DNA from: Cryomorphaceae bacterium
GTDB taxonomy: Bacteria; Bacteroidota; Bacteroidia; Flavobacteriales_D; Crocinitomicaceae
Reading direction: 5' to 3'
Assembly (NCBI GenBank): GCA_027490665.1
Contig: JAIXXP010000114.1
Location: forward strand, 1-41,456
Length of the DNA stretch: 41,456 nucleotides
Shown: in pieces, positions 1 through 9,050 of the stretch
Numbering within the stretch: position 1 is the first letter of the stretch
Layout: each line of letters opens with the position of its first letter
The notes under the pieces: model-generated
What the model was told of the DNA's origin: nothing
The model's input: only the letters and a program-made list of their open reading frames with translations
Databases searched by the model: none
Position numbers and translations under genes: made by a program

Positions 1-25
1 CTTTAAATCTACAAAAAATTCGCCA

Positions 26-754
26 ATGTCAGCACAAAATCAATTGGAAAAGCTAGGAAATCAGTTTTTTAAGTACCGCGGACAAATCCCAGTACTCTTT
101 TTTTTAGTTGCTTTTGGCCTGATGCATTATTTCCCAATGCGCGCAAACTGGCTCAATTCATATTATACAAGTGTGGCAATTGGTTTGGTTGTTCTAGGGC
201 ATCTCATTCGAGCGCTTGCAGTTGGTAAACGTGCTGCACACACCTCAGGGCGAAACCGCGACGAACAAGTTGCTGAAGCATTGAACTCTACAGGTATTTA
301 TTCGATGGTGCGCCATCCACTTTACTTAGGAAACATAACCACCTATATTGGCTGGGCTGTATTTACAGGCATTGATTGGTTGGTTCCGGTGTTCCTCATC
401 TTGTTTGTAGCGTATTACCGCCTGATCATTTTTGCAGAAGAGCAATTCTTGACCCGTAAATTTGGTCAAGATTACCTCGACTGGAGAAAGCAAACACCGC
501 TTTTATTGCCAGCTTTTTGGAAATACAAAACCAACAACCAACCGTTTTCCATAAAAGTGGTACTAGAAAACGAATACTCTGGCTGGGCAGCATCCATGAC
601 CACTGCCTTTGTTTTGGTTTTGTTTCAAAATTATGTTTTGGGCACACTCCAAACCAATCAAAACATGCTCATGGCGATGGCCTTGTTTATTGTGGTCTTT
701 GGTTTTGGCATGCGCTACCTCAAAAAGAAAACCCGCGTTTTCAAAGTAGATTAA
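26..754 (+). CDS. Isoprenylcysteine carboxyl methyltransferase (ICMT/PEMT)-like membrane protein
   Basis: A 242-aa integral membrane protein. The sequence shows the ICMT/PEMT signature: SMVRHPLYLGN at about residues 93-103 (RHPxYxG) and AEEQFLTRKFGQDYLDW at about 137-153 (EExxLxxxFGxxYxxW), which in this superfamily form the SAM-binding and catalytic C-terminal part. Hydrophobic segments lie near residues 20-36, 47-65, 105-135, 187-205 and 212-230, so two extra helices follow the core. The family methylates lipids, isoprenylated cysteines or other small membrane acceptors; the acceptor here cannot be told. It is convergent with recR (13-base gap). Fold assignment is firm, substrate unknown. 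Confidence 0.8.
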   Translation: MSAQNQLEKLGNQFFKYRGQIPVLFFLVAFGLMHYFPMRANWLNSYYTSVAIGLVVLGHLIRALAVGKRAAHTSGRNRDEQVAEALNSTGIYSMVRHPLYLGNITTYIGWAVFTGIDWLVPVFLILFVAYYRLIIFAEEQFLTRKFGQDYLDWRKQTPLLLPAFWKYKTNNQPFSIKVVLENEYSGWAASMTTAFVLVLFQNYVLGTLQTNQNMLMAMALFIVVFGFGMRYLKKKTRVFKVD

Positions 755-767
755 TTCATCAATTGCG

Positions 768-1379
768 TTATTGCTGAAGATCAAAAATTTGCCGCTGCTG
801 CAAACTGCGCCCAAGCGTGAGCTCGTCGGCATATTGCAGTTCAGAACCTACGGCAATCCCTCTTGAAATGCGCGTTACGAGTAAGTCGTAAGTCTTTATT
901 TTCTTGAAAATATAAAAATTGGTGGTATCGCCTTCCATTGTGGCGCTGAGGGCCAAAATGATTTCTTTTGGTTGGTCTTTTTCAATGCGCACAGGTAAGC
1001 TTGCAATATTTAATGCTTGTGGCCCAATGCCGTCCATTGGTGAAATGAGCCCGCCCAGTACATGATACATTCCATTAAATGTGCTCGTCGATTCAATCGC
1101 CATGACATCCCGGATGTCTTCAACCACGCAAATAATTGATGGGTCTCGTTTGGGATTGCTGCAAATGCCGCAAATAGGGGTGTCTGAGATGTTTCCACAG
1201 TTTTGGCAGCGCAGGACTTTATCTTTTAAAGCACTTAAGGCAGAGACGAAGTCGTCGATTTCGACATCGTTGCGTTTGAGTAAGTCTAGTGCCAAACGAA
1301 GGGCGGTGCGCCGCCCAACGCCAGGTAAACTCGCTAATTGGTCTACGGCCTGCTCTAGATAAACCGAAGGGATTTCCAT
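768..1379 (-). CDS. recR: Recombination mediator RecR
   Basis: A 203-aa protein of normal RecR length. In order it has an N-terminal helix-hairpin-helix (SLPGVGRRTALRLA, residues 17-30), a four-cysteine zinc finger (C58, C61, C70, C73) and a Toprim domain from about residue 82 (ICVVEDIRDVMAIE). RecR works with RecF and RecO to load RecA on SSB-coated gapped DNA in the cytoplasm. The ATG at 1379 puts the conserved start MEIPSVYLEQAVDQLASLPG at the N-terminus. It is divergent from smpB with 59 bases between the starts. The call is secure. Confidence 0.97.
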   Translation of the reverse strand: MEIPSVYLEQAVDQLASLPGVGRRTALRLALDLLKRNDVEIDDFVSALSALKDKVLRCQNCGNISDTPICGICSNPKRDPSIICVVEDIRDVMAIESTSTFNGMYHVLGGLISPMDGIGPQALNIASLPVRIEKDQPKEIILALSATMEGDTTNFYIFKKIKTYDLLVTRISRGIAVGSELQYADELTLGRSLQQRQIFDLQQ

Positions 1380-1399
1380 GGCTTAAAATTAACGAAACT

Positions 1400-1434
1400 T
1401 TTGACGCGTGCAGCTGTGCAAAACACTAACTTTG
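1400..1434 (+). promoter_or_regulatory. smpB promoter, apparently leaderless
   Basis: A TTTG at 1400-1403 and a perfect Bacteroidota -7 box TAACTTTG (TAnnTTTG) at 1427-1434 are separated by 23 bases, at the long end of the accepted spacing. If the last G of the box is about -4, transcription starts at about 1438, next to the ATG at 1439. The transcript would then have almost no leader. Box match is seen directly; the start site is inferred. Confidence 0.5.
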
Positions 1435-1438
1435 CAAC

Positions 1439-1891
1439 ATGGCTATTAAGGAGCTCAATATCCGCAACAAACGCGCACGCTTTGAATTTCACCTCGATGA
1501 AATTTTCGAAGCGGGTATTGTATTAACCGGAACCGAAATCAAGAGTATACGCAACGGCAAAGCAAGTATCCTCGAAGCCTACGGCTTATTTGATAAAGGG
1601 GAGGTGTGGTTGCGCAATATGCACATCACCGAATACGAAAACGGATCCTTCTATAACCATAAGCCCAGAGCCGATCGCAAGTTATTGCTGCAACGCAAGG
1701 AAATTGTGCGCATCGAGAAGTTCTTGAAAATCAAAGGCCACACCCTTGTGCCACTCAAGCTCTTTTTATCTGACAAAGGCTGGGTAAAGCTCCAAATTGC
1801 TTGTGCTACAGGTAAGAAACTCCACGACAAACGCCAAGACCTCAAAGAAAAAGACGACAAGCGCGAAATGGACCGCTTGCTCAAACGTTGA
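1439..1891 (+). CDS. smpB: SsrA (tmRNA)-binding protein SmpB
   Basis: A 150-aa protein with the SmpB fold throughout: the N-terminal RNA-binding OB barrel (IRNKRARFEFHLDEIFEAGIVLTGTEIKSIRNGKASI), the central YENGSFYNHKPRADRKLLL segment, and the basic C-terminal tail (KLHDKRQDLKEKDDKREMDR) that enters the decoding centre. It binds tmRNA and delivers it to stalled ribosomes for trans-translation. Length and motifs match the family. It is followed by a hairpin terminator shared with the convergent lolA-like gene. The call is secure. Confidence 0.97.
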   Translation: MAIKELNIRNKRARFEFHLDEIFEAGIVLTGTEIKSIRNGKASILEAYGLFDKGEVWLRNMHITEYENGSFYNHKPRADRKLLLQRKEIVRIEKFLKIKGHTLVPLKLFLSDKGWVKLQIACATGKKLHDKRQDLKEKDDKREMDRLLKR

Positions 1892-1905
1892 TTTCAAGCC
1901 ATAAA

Positions 1906-1934
1906 AAAAGCTCAACAATCTTTGCTGAGCTTTT
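1906..1934. terminator. Bidirectional intrinsic terminator between smpB and lolA-like gene
   Basis: A perfect 9-bp inverted repeat, AAAAGCTCA (1906-1914) and TGAGCTTTT (1926-1934), with an 11-base loop. On the minus strand the right arm runs into seven Ts, so it is strongest for the lolA-like transcript. On the plus strand it offers four Ts after the stem for smpB. It lies between two convergent stop codons, as expected. Confidence 0.85.
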
Positions 1935-1952
1935 CAAAAAACTATTTAAGAT

Positions 1953-2591
1953 TTAATCTTTAATGACAGGGTAACCCGGAAATTTCTTTTTGTCAAAGAT
2001 AAATTTAGCATCGTCGATTTCAGGATTGGCCGTGAATTTTGTCACTACGTAGGTCATGACAGTTCCGTCTTTTGCTTTCATGCTCGCTTTCACGAGTTCG
2101 TTTCCGGCTTTTGAGATGTATAAAATAATGGTGTGGTATTCTGCCTTAGAAGGCACTTTAGGATAAAGATTGATGACATGTACGGCCTCACCGTTGAGTT
2201 TGTCTTCATGGTCGTACTTGTTTTTAAAACCGGTTTCCCAGATGGTCATGAGGCGTTTGGGATTGATTGATTCTTCGTCGTCGGCGCTGGCATCTGATTC
2301 GTAAACAGAGCGTTCGTCCTTAACGATAGTCCAGGTTTTGACACCATTGCAAATCATGGTGTTTTCGCCGTAAGAAGCATAAAATTTGTTGCCTTTGACC
2401 CAACCTTTTCCAATTTCATTTTCATTGGTTCCGGTTGTGCTGTTCTTCACACTCGCATTGAATTCGATGTAGAAGGATTTCATGCCCTTCATTTTGGTCG
2501 ATAATTTATCGAGAATACCCTGAGCTTTAGTATCTTGGCCCATGGCGTTGATGCTGATCAGACTTAAAACAAAAAAGAGTAAAATGCGCAT
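1953..2591 (-). CDS. LolA-like outer-membrane lipoprotein carrier protein
   Basis: A 212-aa exported protein read from the ATG at 2591; an in-frame codon at 2618 would add nine residues ahead of a clean signal peptide (MRILLFFVLSLISINAMGQ), so the inner start is preferred. The mature part has the LolA pattern: an N-terminal helix (ILDKLSTKMKGMKSFYIEF), beta-strands with GKGWVKGNKFYASYGENTMICNGVKTWTIVK-like content, and a C-terminal IDDAKFIFDKKKFPGYPVIKD. The family shuttles lipoproteins across the periplasm to the outer membrane. It lies 70 bases downstream of the T9SS gene on the same strand and ends at the hairpin at 1906-1934. Confidence 0.82.
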   Translation of the reverse strand: MRILLFFVLSLISINAMGQDTKAQGILDKLSTKMKGMKSFYIEFNASVKNSTTGTNENEIGKGWVKGNKFYASYGENTMICNGVKTWTIVKDERSVYESDASADDEESINPKRLMTIWETGFKNKYDHEDKLNGEAVHVINLYPKVPSKAEYHTIILYISKAGNELVKASMKAKDGTVMTYVVTKFTANPEIDDAKFIFDKKKFPGYPVIKD

Positions 2592-2661
2592 AATCATGAA
2601 TTTCTCTGCAAATATCACAAATTATGCCAAATCAGCGAAATCTTTATGCATTTAGACCCCA

Positions 2662-5600
2662 CTATTCCACGATTATTAACGAATGGTTGCTAATAAGCTG
2701 GTTGCTATGAACCTGTAATAAATAAGTTCCGGGCTTTAGGTGATGAGGGAGTTCAAAATTTGTAGCGGATTGTATACGCAACACTTCTTTGCCTTTCATG
2801 TCGAGTAGGCGCGCAAAATTGGCTTCTGGACCTGTTATGTGAAGGGTGCTGCCAGGGCAGGCCGGATTAGGGTAAATGGAGCGTTTTGCTACTGGAACTT
2901 CGTTAAGATTTGCCATAGAACCAAGATTGATGTTGTCCAGGTAGATGCAATTGCCCCAACCACCTATGTTTCTAAATGCAACTTGTACATTGCCAAGGTT
3001 GGCATACGTACTCAAGTCAACGGAATCTTTGCGCCACTGCCCACTTGTTGGTGTAAAAAAGCTCTGGTTATCAGGGGAGGTCGCTAGGTTTTCTCCACCT
3101 TTGAAATACAACATTTGTTCGGTAGCAAAACAATCGGTCGAAACCACCACCTGTAAGGAGTCAGAATAACCGCTGCCCCAGCGCGCATATGCGACATCAA
3201 AATAGAGATAAGGTTGAATAGGCAAATAGCTGGTTTCAATGGGCATGACTAAATCATCGAAACTACCCTGCGAATCGATGTCGTAGTTGTTGAAGAAAGT
3301 TGCTTGTGAAGAAGCGCCAAAGCCTCCAGCTGAAGTAGAGAGTGTCCAGGTGCCATTGCCGTTATGATCAATGACGCTCCAGCCAAGTGGTAAAAACTGT
3401 TGTTCGAAATCTTCTTGAATACCGGTCTGAAAGCCAAACATAGAAAGCGTCACGTACAAGGAATCTGTGTCGGTGTGGCCATTCGCATCGGTGATTTGTA
3501 AGATGGCGAGGTGTTGGCCGGGGCTTTGAAAATACACCGCCGGATTTCGCAAATTGGAGGCGCTAGGACTACCCGTTGGGAAGCTCCAAGTCCAGGTTGC
3601 ATTTTGATGACTTAAGAAAGAATAGTCGTCAAAATAAAAAGAGTCAATGGCGCATACTGCGGTCTGGCTGAGTTTGTCTACGGTAATGCGCGCAATAACT
3701 TCACTAGGATACTCGACCAGATTGCTTTGGTAAATACCTTTGCCGTAGGTAGCCAAACGGATCTTTTGGTCGCGGTAAAATGGTTTGAGGATATTGCCGT
3801 TGGTAAAGAGTGGCAAGCCGTTGTTCTCTAAGCTGAAGTTTGTTTGATTGTTGCGGTAGTAAACGGCTTTATTTGTTGCAACATAGATACCGCCATCTGT
3901 GCCCGCAATATGCACAAGCGCTTGTACGGACTCGTTGTTGAGCAAACTGCTTGTGAGGTTGCTCCATGAGCCACCGCCGTTGGTGGTTTTGAAAACTTTA
4001 AAGCCATTTGCGCCGCTAGGATAAGCCAACCAAAGTTCTTGTGCGTTAGTGGGGTTGAGGGCCAGCAACATGCGGCTTGAATTACCTGAAGGAATGGTCA
4101 GTTGCACCCAGTTGAGGCCGCCATCGGTTGTTTTCCAGAGTTTGCCCGTGCCGCCACTTGCTGCCTTTTGATTCAAATACATGATCTGTGTGTTGTCTGA
4201 GGCAATTTCAATGTAATTTACACGCTCATTTGGATTTGTTCCAAAAGTTTGAACGAGTTCAAATGAGGCGCCTTTGTCTGTGCTTCGGTACAGCTTATTT
4301 TCCTTTCCTGTGAAGGCAATACCATAGCAATTCGGGTGAAAAACAAGTTCAGTAGATTCCGCAGCCCAATAACTTTCATTGGGGTCTATGCCAAAAGATG
4401 CATTTTGAATGGCGCCATCCAAAGTAGCAGGAATGCGCTTGCCATCTACGTCTGAATAATAAGTGAGCTTGCTGTCGCCAGGATTGACATACCCAGTTGG
4501 CGCTTCGCCACCACCTAGTTCTAAGAAATTGCCAGCCCCGTAATTTTCATGATGCGCTAAATTACCATTGTGGTAGAGGCCACCGACCAAAACATCTTCA
4601 TTCCAGCCGTTGTCAAAGCCCCAGTAATCTGAACCATGAACCCCCGACATATAAAAATCAGGTTGGGTTGCAACAAAATCTGTGCTGTGATAGATGCCGC
4701 CATCGGTGGTGATCCAGGTGTGGTTGCCCACAACGCGAAAGTCCTGGTTATCGACGTGTAAATTAAGTGGCCCACCTACATAACCTGATACAGATGCAAA
4801 TGTGGCGGCGCCGTCCATACTTCGATATAAATTGAGCCCGCCAATAAGGATTTCATCGGCGTTGTTGGGGTTGGCAACAATAGCACAATTGTAAAATCCT
4901 TGGTGGTAGTTCCAAGTTGGGGTTCCCATCGCTAAATTTGGATGCGCAGTAGAATAAGGACCTCCGATCGGGCTGTTCGGCAGGGTCCAACTTTGGCCGC
5001 TATTATTGCTTCGGTACAAACCAATATACCCGTAATCATTGGGTTTGGAGTCGCCAATCAGGTAAGCATAAACTCTTTCTGGATCGGCAGCACTCACGGC
5101 CAAACGGCCACCACCATCTATACGGGCAGGGTCAGTAGAGGTGTACCATCCGGCATCTTGTAGCGCCCAAGTAAGACCAGCGTCAGTAGAAACAAAAAAC
5201 TCGCAACGGATCAGGCTCGGGTTGTTTTTGAGTAAATAAAGCGTTTGGGTACTCCCTGGTTTTTGCTTGATGTCGTAGGATTTCTGCGTGAAAAGTTGCG
5301 TCCAGTTTTGGGCAGCATCAGTACTTCTGTAGAGGCCTTTGTCGGTGGCAGCTAAAATGATGTTTGGGTCGGAAGGTAAAATGTAGATTTCATTGACGTT
5401 CAAGCCTGTACTTTGAAGTGTGTTGGTCCAGTTGAGGCCTCCGTCTATGCTCAAAAACAAGCCACTGTTGCCGCCTGCTATAACGAAGTTTGGATTGCTC
5501 GGATGTACTTCAATGGCAGAAACACCAGAACCGAAATCGATGTTTTTTGTACATAAAATCCAGTTGAGGCCACCATTGCTGCTTTTGTAAACCTCGCCGG

Positions 5601-6078
5601 GTTCTGTTCCGCAATAACACACATTGGTTTGAGCGGCACATTGGTCAAAACTGTAAACATTCGTTTGTCCGGAACCCTGAGTCAAGCCTTCTTGGTAGTT
5701 GGTGATAGGCCCTACGATGGTCCAATCGCTCGTTTTGTTTTGGGCACCTTGTTTTTTGAGATAAAGAATATTCTCATTTTGAATTTGTACTTGAGTTGGT
5801 GTTTTAACAGCGCCCAATTCATCGGTGAAATATTGATTTTGACGCATCCAGCGCTTGTAGTATTGCGTGTGGTAGCTTTTTTCAAAAGAGTGGATTCTAT
5901 AATAGTTTTGATAGGCCTGGCACACCTCAAAAACATTTGGGTTGTCTGCGTACATCAGTTGCGCCCATTGCGGTAAGCCCGCTATTTCAGAAGCTGAGGG
6001 CTTGTGCATTTGTTGAGCGACCACAAGGTTTGAAAAGAAAAGGAAGAAAGCGAGAAAAGTGAAGTAAAGTTTGGACAT
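2662..6078 (-). CDS. Secreted BNR/Asp-box repeat protein with PKD and T9SS type A sorting domains
   Basis: A 1138-aa protein from the ATG at 6078, which opens a clear signal peptide (MSKLYFTFLAFFLFFSNLVVAQQ); a start 21 bases earlier adds MDHQNLS. About residues 125-800 carry at least ten Asp-box-like units (for example VYKSSNGGLNW, LFLSIDGGLNW, LYRSTDAAQNW, LYRSTDKGASF, LWKTTDGGLNW), the sortilin/VPS10-type beta-propeller seen in large secreted Bacteroidota proteins. A PKD-like domain follows (about 805-880, TWSFPTGSPS...NPAVYFQSPG). Next comes a jelly-roll/choice-of-anchor-like region (about 885-1060, EDFEQQFLPLGWSVIDHNGNGTW). The last 75 residues are a type A sorting domain (SIYPNPACPGSTLHI...LKPGTYLLQV). 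It should cross the outer membrane by type IX secretion. Ligand or activity is unknown. Confidence 0.9.
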   Translation of the reverse strand: MSKLYFTFLAFFLFFSNLVVAQQMHKPSASEIAGLPQWAQLMYADNPNVFEVCQAYQNYYRIHSFEKSYHTQYYKRWMRQNQYFTDELGAVKTPTQVQIQNENILYLKKQGAQNKTSDWTIVGPITNYQEGLTQGSGQTNVYSFDQCAAQTNVCYCGTEPGEVYKSSNGGLNWILCTKNIDFGSGVSAIEVHPSNPNFVIAGGNSGLFLSIDGGLNWTNTLQSTGLNVNEIYILPSDPNIILAATDKGLYRSTDAAQNWTQLFTQKSYDIKQKPGSTQTLYLLKNNPSLIRCEFFVSTDAGLTWALQDAGWYTSTDPARIDGGGRLAVSAADPERVYAYLIGDSKPNDYGYIGLYRSNNSGQSWTLPNSPIGGPYSTAHPNLAMGTPTWNYHQGFYNCAIVANPNNADEILIGGLNLYRSMDGAATFASVSGYVGGPLNLHVDNQDFRVVGNHTWITTDGGIYHSTDFVATQPDFYMSGVHGSDYWGFDNGWNEDVLVGGLYHNGNLAHHENYGAGNFLELGGGEAPTGYVNPGDSKLTYYSDVDGKRIPATLDGAIQNASFGIDPNESYWAAESTELVFHPNCYGIAFTGKENKLYRSTDKGASFELVQTFGTNPNERVNYIEIASDNTQIMYLNQKAASGGTGKLWKTTDGGLNWVQLTIPSGNSSRMLLALNPTNAQELWLAYPSGANGFKVFKTTNGGGSWSNLTSSLLNNESVQALVHIAGTDGGIYVATNKAVYYRNNQTNFSLENNGLPLFTNGNILKPFYRDQKIRLATYGKGIYQSNLVEYPSEVIARITVDKLSQTAVCAIDSFYFDDYSFLSHQNATWTWSFPTGSPSASNLRNPAVYFQSPGQHLAILQITDANGHTDTDSLYVTLSMFGFQTGIQEDFEQQFLPLGWSVIDHNGNGTWTLSTSAGGFGASSQATFFNNYDIDSQGSFDDLVMPIETSYLPIQPYLYFDVAYARWGSGYSDSLQVVVSTDCFATEQMLYFKGGENLATSPDNQSFFTPTSGQWRKDSVDLSTYANLGNVQVAFRNIGGWGNCIYLDNINLGSMANLNEVPVAKRSIYPNPACPGSTLHITGPEANFARLLDMKGKEVLRIQSATNFELPHHLKPGTYLLQVHSNQLISNHSLIIVE

Positions 6079-6110
6079 ACTTAAATTTTGATGGTCCAAT
6101 TTACGATAAT

Positions 6111-6497
6111 TTATCCAATGAATCTAGTTCGTTCGTCTGCACTTGGCAAATAACAGCTTGTGTGTTTTCCAAACCATTTGTAGCGGTTTTTGGCAACAAA
6201 AGCATAGCATAAATCACGCAAAAACCTCGGGCACAACCAAGCCAATTGGGTCCAGTGTAATGCGCCATGGAGATCTTTATAGATGAGCAATACGGCTGTG
6301 CTTTTCTGAAACCAAACTCCGTTTCTTAAATACGAAATGCTGTCCTGAATATTGGTTTGTAAAGTGCCTTGATCAATTGAACTAGGTAGGCCTTGCAGCG
6401 TAGAAAAAGTAAACTTTTCGGACGCATCGTTTTTGAGCATTTTCTGAATAAAGCGATTGCAAAGCATGCAGTGGCCATCAAAAACGATCAGGTGCAT
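6111..6497 (-). CDS. DCC-family thiol-disulfide oxidoreductase-like protein (DUF393)
   Basis: A 128-aa protein opening with FDGHCMLCNRFIQKML, the DGxCxxC signature of the DCC family (residues 8-13 hold the CxxC). The family has a thioredoxin-like fold and is predicted to do thiol-disulfide chemistry; few members have a proven role. The ATG at 6497 lies 5 bases after the lon stop codon. The T9SS gene starts 32 bases downstream, so lon, this gene and the T9SS gene may share a transcript. Confidence 0.82.
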   Translation of the reverse strand: MHLIVFDGHCMLCNRFIQKMLKNDASEKFTFSTLQGLPSSIDQGTLQTNIQDSISYLRNGVWFQKSTAVLLIYKDLHGALHWTQLAWLCPRFLRDLCYAFVAKNRYKWFGKHTSCYLPSADERTRFIG

Positions 6498-6502
6498 GGG
6501 GT

Positions 6503-8971
6503 CTATTTATCGGACTTTTTCTCAGGAACCACAAGTTTTTTAGGTTCACTCACGAGGTCTTGGAGCAAAGCCAGTTTTAAAACTTCGGCCATTTTATCGA
6601 CGTATTGAATATGCAAGCCTTTGAGGTAAATTGGTGCAATTTCATCTACGTCTTGTTTGTTTTTGCTACATAAAATTAGGTCGGTAATGCCTGCTCTTTT
6701 GGCTGCAAGCATCTTTTCTTTGATGCCGCCAACAGGTAAGACATCGCCACGCAAGGTGATTTCGCCGGTCATGGCTAGGTTTTTCTTGACTTTACGCTGG
6801 GTAAACAATGAGGCAAGAGCGGTGAGCATGGTTACGCCTGCGCTAGGTCCGTCTTTCGGTGTTGCGCCTTCGGGAACATGGATATGTACGTTGTAGTGCG
6901 CAAAGACGTCCGGATTTAGACCGAGTTGCTCATGATGGCTTTTGAGGTATTCGAGGGCGATGACCGCAGATTCTTTCATGACGTCGCCAAGATTTCCCGT
7001 GAGGGTGAGTTTGCCGTTTCCTTTCGAAATCAAACTTTCGATAAAGAGGATGTCGCCTCCAGCAGCAGTCCAGGCAAGGCCAGTAACAACTCCGGCAACG
7101 TCATTGTTGTCGTATTTGGTGCGCATGCGGCCCGCTCCTAAGAAAGTAAAGAGGTCGTCTGAACTGATCTTAGGTTCAAAGGTTTCTTCCATGGCAATTT
7201 GGCGCGCACGGTTGCGGACCAACTTAGCGACAATTTTGTCCAAGCCGCGCACACCTGATTCAAAGGTGTAGGACTCGATGATGGATTGCCAAAGTTTTTT
7301 GTCGATGACGATATCGGTTTTTTCAATGCCGTGTGCCGCAAGTTGCTTGGGCAAGAGATGACGCTTTGCAATTTCGATCTTCTCTTCTAATGTATAACCA
7401 TTGACTTCGATGATCTCCATGCGGTCTAGCAAAGGCCCTTGGATACTTTGAAGGTTGTTGGCTGTGGCAATGAACAAAACTTTAGAGAGGTCAAATTCGG
7501 TTTCGACGTAGTTGTCGTAGAAATTGCCATTTTGCTCTGGGTCGAGGACTTCGAGGAGGGCAGAGGAAGGGTCGCCGTGGTTGCTGCGACCTAATTTATC
7601 GATTTCGTCCAAAACAAAAACAGGGTTGGCTGTTTCGGTTTTCTTGAGGTTTTGCATGATGCGACCTGGCATGGCGCCAATGTAGGTTTTGCGGTGCCCT
7701 CTAATTTCGGCTTCGTCGTGAAGCCCACCCAAAGACATGCGCACATATTTGCGCCCCAATGCTTCGGCAATTGATTTGCCTAAAGACGTTTTACCAACTC
7801 CTGGAGGGCCGTAAAAACATAAAATGGGCGCTTTCATGTTGCCCTTTAACTTGAGTACTGCCAGGTATTCTAAAATGCGTTCTTTGACTTTTTCTAAGCC
7901 AAAATGATCGCGCTCTAGTACGCGCTTAGCGACATTCAAGTCTAGTTTATCCTTGCTGTATACGTTCCAAGGAAGTTCAAGCAGGAGGTCGAGGTAGTTG
8001 AGTTGCACAGTGTATTCAGCTCCTTGCGGATTCATGCGCTGGAGTTTCTCGAGTTCTTTGGAGAATAACTTGGCAATGCGCTCGTCCCACTTTTTAGTTT
8101 GGGCTCTTTTTTCGAGTTCGCGTGCATCCTGAATTTGAGGGTTGTCGCCAAGTTCGTCTTGAATGGTGCGCATTTGCTGGTGCAAGAAATATTCGCGCTG
8201 TTGTTTGTCGAGGTCTTTGCGGACTTTGTTCTGGATTTCATTGCGCATCTCCAAGACTTGCACTTCTGCTGTAAGGTGCTCAAGCACGAGCATGACGCGT
8301 TTTTTCATGTCCATTTCTTCGAGCATAGACTGCTTCTTAGCGACGTCTGCATTCATGTTGGAAGAAATGAAATTCACGAGGAAGCTCGGACTATCGATGT
8401 TGCCAATGGCAAATTGTGCTTCAGATGGAATATTGGGGCTTTCGCGGATGATTTGCAACGCGAGGTCTTTGATGGTGCTGAACATGACCTCTAGCTCTTT
8501 GTTTGCGGCATCCAAAGGTTGTTCGGTAAGGACGCGCACCTTGGCTTTCATGTAGGGCTCTGTTTGCGTAGCCTGGACCATTTCAAAACGGCGTTTCCCC
8601 TGGATAATTACAGTAGAGCTACCATCGGGCATTTTGAGCATTCGAATGATTTGTGCTACTGTTCCAACCTTGTGGAGGTCTTCAAATTGTGGCGTTTCGA
8701 CATCCTGGTTTTTTTGAGAAACAACCCCGATGATCTTGTTGCCTTTATTGGCTTCTTGAATAAGCTTGATGCTTTTGTCTCGCCCAACCGTAATTGGAAT
8801 AACCACGCCAGGAAAAAGAACGTTGTTGCGTAGAGGTAAAATTGGGAGTTCTTCAGGGAATTCTTGTTTGTTCATGTGCTCTTCTTCTTCCGCTGTGATG
8901 AGTGGAATGAATTCAGCATCGGCGTCGTAGCCAGATAAACCAAAAAAACCTTGATCAAAGAGATTGCTCAT
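6503..8971 (-). CDS. lon: ATP-dependent protease Lon
   Basis: An 822-aa single-chain AAA+ protease with every Lon part in order. The N-terminal substrate domain begins at about residue 40 ([16 protein letters not shown]) and a coiled region follows at about 245-330. Walker A is GPPGVGKTS near 390 and Walker B is [11 protein letters not shown] near 455. The C-terminal protease domain has the Ser-Lys dyad: S710 in DGPSAGVTM and K753 in [14 protein letters not shown]. It degrades misfolded and short-lived regulatory proteins in the cytoplasm. Before the LON domain sits an acidic N-terminal extension ([12 protein letters not shown]). The call is secure. Confidence 0.98.
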   Translation of the reverse strand: MSNLFDQGFFGLSGYDADAEFIPLITAEEEEHMNKQEFPEELPILPLRNNVLFPGVVIPITVGRDKSIKLIQEANKGNKIIGVVSQKNQDVETPQFEDLHKVGTVAQIIRMLKMPDGSSTVIIQGKRRFEMVQATQTEPYMKAKVRVLTEQPLDAANKELEVMFSTIKDLALQIIRESPNIPSEAQFAIGNIDSPSFLVNFISSNMNADVAKKQSMLEEMDMKKRVMLVLEHLTAEVQVLEMRNEIQNKVRKDLDKQQREYFLHQQMRTIQDELGDNPQIQDARELEKRAQTKKWDERIAKLFSKELEKLQRMNPQGAEYTVQLNYLDLLLELPWNVYSKDKLDLNVAKRVLERDHFGLEKVKERILEYLAVLKLKGNMKAPILCFYGPPGVGKTSLGKSIAEALGRKYVRMSLGGLHDEAEIRGHRKTYIGAMPGRIMQNLKKTETANPVFVLDEIDKLGRSNHGDPSSALLEVLDPEQNGNFYDNYVETEFDLSKVLFIATANNLQSIQGPLLDRMEIIEVNGYTLEEKIEIAKRHLLPKQLAAHGIEKTDIVIDKKLWQSIIESYTFESGVRGLDKIVAKLVRNRARQIAMEETFEPKISSDDLFTFLGAGRMRTKYDNNDVAGVVTGLAWTAAGGDILFIESLISKGNGKLTLTGNLGDVMKESAVIALEYLKSHHEQLGLNPDVFAHYNVHIHVPEGATPKDGPSAGVTMLTALASLFTQRKVKKNLAMTGEITLRGDVLPVGGIKEKMLAAKRAGITDLILCSKNKQDVDEIAPIYLKGLHIQYVDKMAEVLKLALLQDLVSEPKKLVVPEKKSDK

Positions 8972-9015
8972 AATAGAATTGTTTCAGGCAGGACTCGTGT
9001 CAAGATACATGCCAA

Positions 9016-9050
9016 AGCCAAGTAAACTGCAAAAAAGTCAGTTCTTGGCT
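9016..9050 (-). terminator. Possible weak terminator at the end of the GlmU-like gene
   Basis: Arms AGCCAAG (9016-9022) and CTTGGCT (9044-9050) enclose an inner pair AACTG/CAGTT, with a two-base bulge and a 9-base loop. The structure spans the stop codon of the GlmU-like gene. Only about three Ts follow on the minus strand, so termination efficiency is doubtful. It lies just upstream of lon. Confidence 0.35.

Noticed and set aside
8099..8555. Long plus-strand open frames opposite lon
   Set aside because: They are antisense shadows of lon; the minus-strand protein has full conserved motifs and the shadow proteins have none.
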